Shown: positions 60,612 through 64,000 of the stretch, piece by piece
Position numbering within the stretch: position 1 is the stretch's first letter
Layout: every line of letters starts with the position of its first letter
Assembly (NCBI GenBank): GCA_003586115.2
Contig: QVOM02000049.1
Span: forward strand, 18,994,273 to 19,058,272
From: Salvator merianae
Taxonomy: Eukaryota; Chordata; Lepidosauria; Squamata; Teiidae
Reading direction: 5' to 3'
DNA length: 64,000 nt
Notes under the pieces: generated by a model
What the model saw: only the letters and a program-made list of their open reading frames with translations
What the model was told of the DNA's origin: nothing
Database searches by the model: none
Program-made: the position numbers and the translations under genes

Positions 60612-61994
60612 CAAAGAAGCGACTGTCTTTTCGGCTTTGAATCAGCAAAGATTTTCCAGTTTCTTGCAGACATAATGCCAAGCTTGCATCTGTGTGTCTG
60701 CCTTTTTTCCCCCCCTCTTCTTTGAAGAAGCACAGTAATTAACTAAAGGGCAGATCACACCACATTGAGCAGTGAATGATTGCACAGCAGAACTTCCTTT
60801 CTGTTTTCTTTCTTGTGTGACAGCCTGTTTGAGAACAGCTTTGAGGCTGGTTTATATATAAAAATATGGACATCACAAGAGCATTAAACACTCGAGTCAC
60901 TGATTGTGAAACAAAAGTCTACACAATAGCACTTAGTCCTTTTCAGCAGAGACCTTCTAGCTAATAGAGAGAACAAATGTGTAGTGAAAGAATTGCTAAA
61001 ACTTCCAGAAGTTTTCTGCTGTGCTAGTCAAACAACAGCAGCAATTTGCTCAGGGCATTGGAAATGTGGGGCTTAACAACAAAGTTTCTGACAGCAAAGT
61101 TCGTAGCACAGATGATACGTAAAGGCTTTAGGAGATAAAACTTAACAGTTCAGTAACCAAAGCATCCCAAGGCTGTCTCTCATCTCTTTTTGTTCTGATG
61201 CCCCTGAAGAGAGCCGGACAGAAGTGGTTAGCATGGCAGTTAGCTAAAAGGAGTGTCTTCCCCATCTTTGCTCCATGGTAAAAGGCCAAAAGGTCACAAG
61301 GCAAAGTGGGGGAATAGCAACTCTCATTCACCTGGGAATCAGATGGCAGAGAGAACAGGCAGGAGAAGCTGACCAGCAGCACAAGAGGAGCAAGAAAGTG
61401 AGAAACTATTAAAAAAAAATGCTTGAAAGAGTCAACAGCAAGGGAGATTAGGTGGGAGCAGAGCAGCTGATGAGAAGGAGAGAAGGGGTTTTCAAAAAGG
61501 TAAATAAGGAAGAGACAAGAGGATGCTTTAGAATCCTGAGGCGGGGAAATAGGAAGCAAAAGGGACACCCTGTATAGAGTCTTTTAGGAAGTAGATTGAC
61601 AAATTGTTTTCAAGAACATACACATACACACAAGGATTTGGAGGCTGTATCCAGTGCTGTGGAAAAGACGAGTGCTGAGAGGCAACTGTTCTTACTGATA
61701 ACTCGTATTTATGACATTTCCATTGGCTTTTAAATGTTTACTTGCTTACTGAAAACATGACCATTAAAGCAAATTGACCAGCTTTCTCTCATGTACCTGG
61801 GTGATGGGAATATATGTGGCCTGAAAAAGTGAAGAGGAGAGAAATGACCTACATGCTGAGTGAGGAGAGGGTCCTGAAGAATAGTATCTGCAATGACTGC
61901 TTTTTTGCTCTTTTCATCGCTGGTCTGTAGTGAAAATAAAGACCTGGACTCAAGCTCATGTGTTAAAATAACCCCCTAATTGCCACTTTGGCTT
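60612..61994. other. Intron 3; no recognised gene
   Basis: A purine-rich plus strand makes a 146-codon minus-strand ORF (61128-61568) without motif or splice context. Considered chance. Confidence 0.4.
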
Positions 61995-62137
61995 ATACAG
62001 GGGCAGAAGGAAGGAGAATGTAATCACTGCAGGCACCTCACAAGAATGTTGTGAAGACAAAATGGAGGAGAGGGAAAAATGTGCCTTCCTTTTGAGCTCT
62101 TTGGAAGAAAGGCAGAATATAATGTGATAAATAAATA
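61995..62137 (+). mobile_element. SINE fragment (3' part)
   Basis: CACAAGAATGTTGTGAAGAC and AAAATGGAGGAGAGGGAAAA resemble the end of the 7707 SINE. A TTTGGAAGAAAGGCAGAATA tail and AATAAATAAG follow. Confidence 0.45.
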
Positions 62138-62194
62138 AGTCATAGGGCTTTGCTTTCAGAGCCTGTAATAGTTTTATTTTAAATTAAAATGTGT

Positions 62195-62560
62195 TTAGAT
62201 GTGCTGAACCGGTTCAGGTTTGACCCAGTTTGAGTTTAACTGAACCACTCACATTCAGAAGGGGCCAGTTTGAATCTAACTGAACCAGGATGGTTCAAAT
62301 GGTTTGAACCACAGAATTTGATTTGAATGGGTTCAGGTTTGGGCCTTAAAAAGGGCTTTTAAGGGCTTTTAATTGCCCTTAAAAAGGGCTTTTCTCCATT
62401 GATTATTTATTTATTTTTAAACAAACAGGTTCAAACTTGTTCAAGATTCAAAATTGAACCAGGTCGAGCCTGTTTGACCTTGCTTGAATTTGAACCAAAC
62501 ACAGTGTGGTTCAGTTTGATTTGAACTGAACCACAATTTTAGACTTCATGCACATCTTTA
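62195..62560. mobile_element. hAT-like MITE of the TTGAACC-word family
   Basis: Ends are TAGATGTGCTGAACC and TGCACATCTTTA. The interior has GGTTCAGGTTTGACC, GAACCAGGATGGTTC and the repeated GCCCTTAAAAAGGGCTTTT at 62342-62392. Confidence 0.6.
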
Positions 62561-63257
62561 GATAATCCTTCTTTAAAAACCCCACACACTTTATAGCATA
62601 ATAAATGTAAACGGGATAAAACCTTTATGTTTAAGCACAGTGGATACTCAACATGAAAACAATTTTCAGAATAATTCAGGTCACTTCTTCAAGCAATACT
62701 TCAGATAGCTAAGTATCAATGAGCAACTTTATATGGTTGAGCAAATGTATATTTTATGGAGTGGTGAGCCCTCAACAAATTAGATGCTTGCCTTATTTCT
62801 TTGTGGGAGATATTTCTACAAGCTAGGTGCCACTTAACTCCCCCCTCTTAAATTAACTAGGTTGTAGTTGTGTCAGTACCTGACACACATCTGAATATAG
62901 TTGGGCAGCATTGTTGGTTCTCAGATTACTTCTGTGAGTTCATGGGGAAGAGTAAGATCCCTCTTGCATGTGTCTTTCTGATGACCCAAAGATTTTTGGA
63001 TCTGCTGTAGATTAAAAGATAGCTCATGAAAATCAAATGTGAACTTCTTATCAGAGCCTTGTCCTTCTTCCACCATTGCATGGGTGTGTATTGCTAAGCA
63101 GACTTGTTTCACTGCTACATCAGTTCATGTTATTAATTTAATAAGGCAATGAGTCATGGGCAATTAATGTGTGAGGTTGACCTTTATGGTAACACTTCAT
63201 GTGTTGCATTCTAGACTATGTTATTTATCAAGATCTTCCATAACTCTGTCATTACAG
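62561..63257. other. Intron 3, last part; no recognised gene
   Basis: AT-rich, repeat-poor; ends with the acceptor CTCTGTCATTACAG. Confidence 0.45.
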
Positions 63258-63476
63258 CTGCCATGCTGCTCTTGATAACAGAGTGTCCAGAAACGTCACC
63301 AAGCACATCTACTTCAGTGCATATGCAGTCTTGTATGAACTTGCAAGTGGTCCCTGGTACTCCTGGGACTTCTGGTTCACCATCCTGCTGGTGGTTTTGC
63401 TCTGGTTTATCCGCCTGTATCTACATTATTGCAGTCAGTGGGTCTTGCTACAAGCTGTTGCTGTTCCTGTCACAAA
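63258..63476 (+). CDS. Internal exon 4: membrane-spanning part of the large-intron gene
   Basis: Seen: ATAACTCTGTCATTACAG precedes and AAA|GTAAGTAC, an almost ideal donor, follows. The 219-bp exon is symmetric in phase 2; its first C completes the AG left by exon 3 (Ser), and 72 codons follow with no stop. Exon-relative residues: CHAALDNRVSRN at 2-13 with an NVT sequon at 13-15; aromatic IYFSAYAVLYEL at 18-29; a Trp-rich PWYSWDFW at 33-40; a strongly hydrophobic span FTILLVVLLWFIRLYL at 41-56; then SQWVLLQAVAVPVT. This looks like a loop plus one transmembrane helix of a multi-pass protein. It is the best coding evidence in the window. I do not recognise the family securely; OFCC1/ojoplano is a weak guess. 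Confidence 0.8.
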
Positions 63477-64000
63477 GTAAGTACGGCTCTAAAGTTAAGA
63501 TTGAAGGGATACCACAGTATTTCACAATGCCTTTAAAGCAAAAAAAAAAAAAAAAGGTGTTAGAATATTTTGCATTACTTTTCCATATACAGGCAATCAA
63601 TTTCACTTCAGCACTGTAAGCACGGAAGACTGAAACTATGCTGCAAAAGTACAGGCTGGAATGGCATAGTTACTTACAGGGATCTTATCCTGGCCATCTT
63701 TTACATATAACTCACTGGAAGATTGGATTTGCAGCCTGTTTGCATTGAGTAATAGTCTTTTATTATGGTCACAGACCAAAATTAAAAATACATGGTTAAT
63801 ATGGCAAATTTAAAATCAATATAATAAAATATGTAAATTGTAAAATCTTCTGCAATATGTGCAGAAGTAGCAAAATAAGCTACATATATTGAAAAAAATC
63901 TTATCTGCTGGAGCCATTTCTTTCTAGCATTTCTGCCTCTTGAACCCTGAAGGAGCATATGACATGCACCCTTCTGGATCTAATAAGTCCACTTCTGCCC
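63477..64000. other. Next intron; no recognised gene
   Basis: AT-rich sequence with an A-run at 63540-63555. No further exon is seen before the window ends. Confidence 0.5.

Noticed and set aside
61128..61568. 146-codon minus-strand ORF with hydrophobic stretches
   Set aside because: It arises from a purine-rich plus strand that encodes Leu/Ser/Phe-rich protein on the other strand; no motif or exon signals.

Overview
The window looks like non-coding, repeat-rich DNA from a squamate reptile (a lizard or snake). The signs are squamate-type tRNA-derived SINEs, CR1/L3-like and CR1/L2-like LINE 3' tails, many small hAT-like and palindromic MITEs, long CA/TA microsatellites, and an AT-rich background broken by a few very GC-rich transposon copies. 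There is no operon structure, and no long ORF looks like a complete gene. The assignment to squamates comes from remembered repeat families, not from a search.

The only credible coding signal is a set of four small plus-strand exons at 6070-6158, 11535-11662, 22435-22503 and 63258-63476. Each has an acceptor and a GT donor, each is open in one frame, and the phases join exactly: 1 into 0, 0 into 2, 2 into 2, 2 into 2. They look like internal exons of one gene with introns of about 5.4, 10.8 and 40.8 kb. The last exon encodes a hydrophobic membrane segment after a Trp-rich stretch and an N-glycosylation sequon. I cannot name the protein with confidence. OFCC1/ojoplano, a large-intron vertebrate gene reported to encode a membrane protein, is a weak candidate only.

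Everything else is intron or flanking DNA. 0-6 kb holds the end of a GC-rich hAT copy, a Tigger-like element with its own minisatellite, simple repeats and a 430-bp MITE. 6-22 kb holds a CR1-type tail, SINEs and several MITEs. The large third intron (22.5-63.3 kb) holds repeated members of about eight MITE families, several with exact or near-exact 8-bp target duplications (31268-31482, 34522-34790, 36667-36867, 48641-49022, 55825-56262), LINE tails, and some repeat-poor AT-rich stretches (38.1-38.6, 43.75-44.15, 59.7-60.9 kb) that could be conserved regulatory DNA.

No rRNA, functional tRNA, CRISPR, viral gene or complete transposase gene was recognised. The most useful points for follow-up are the exon chain, the nested transposon insertions, the MITE family whose interior is made of degenerate TTGAACC-like words, and a locally duplicated candidate conserved element near 59.7/60.6 kb.
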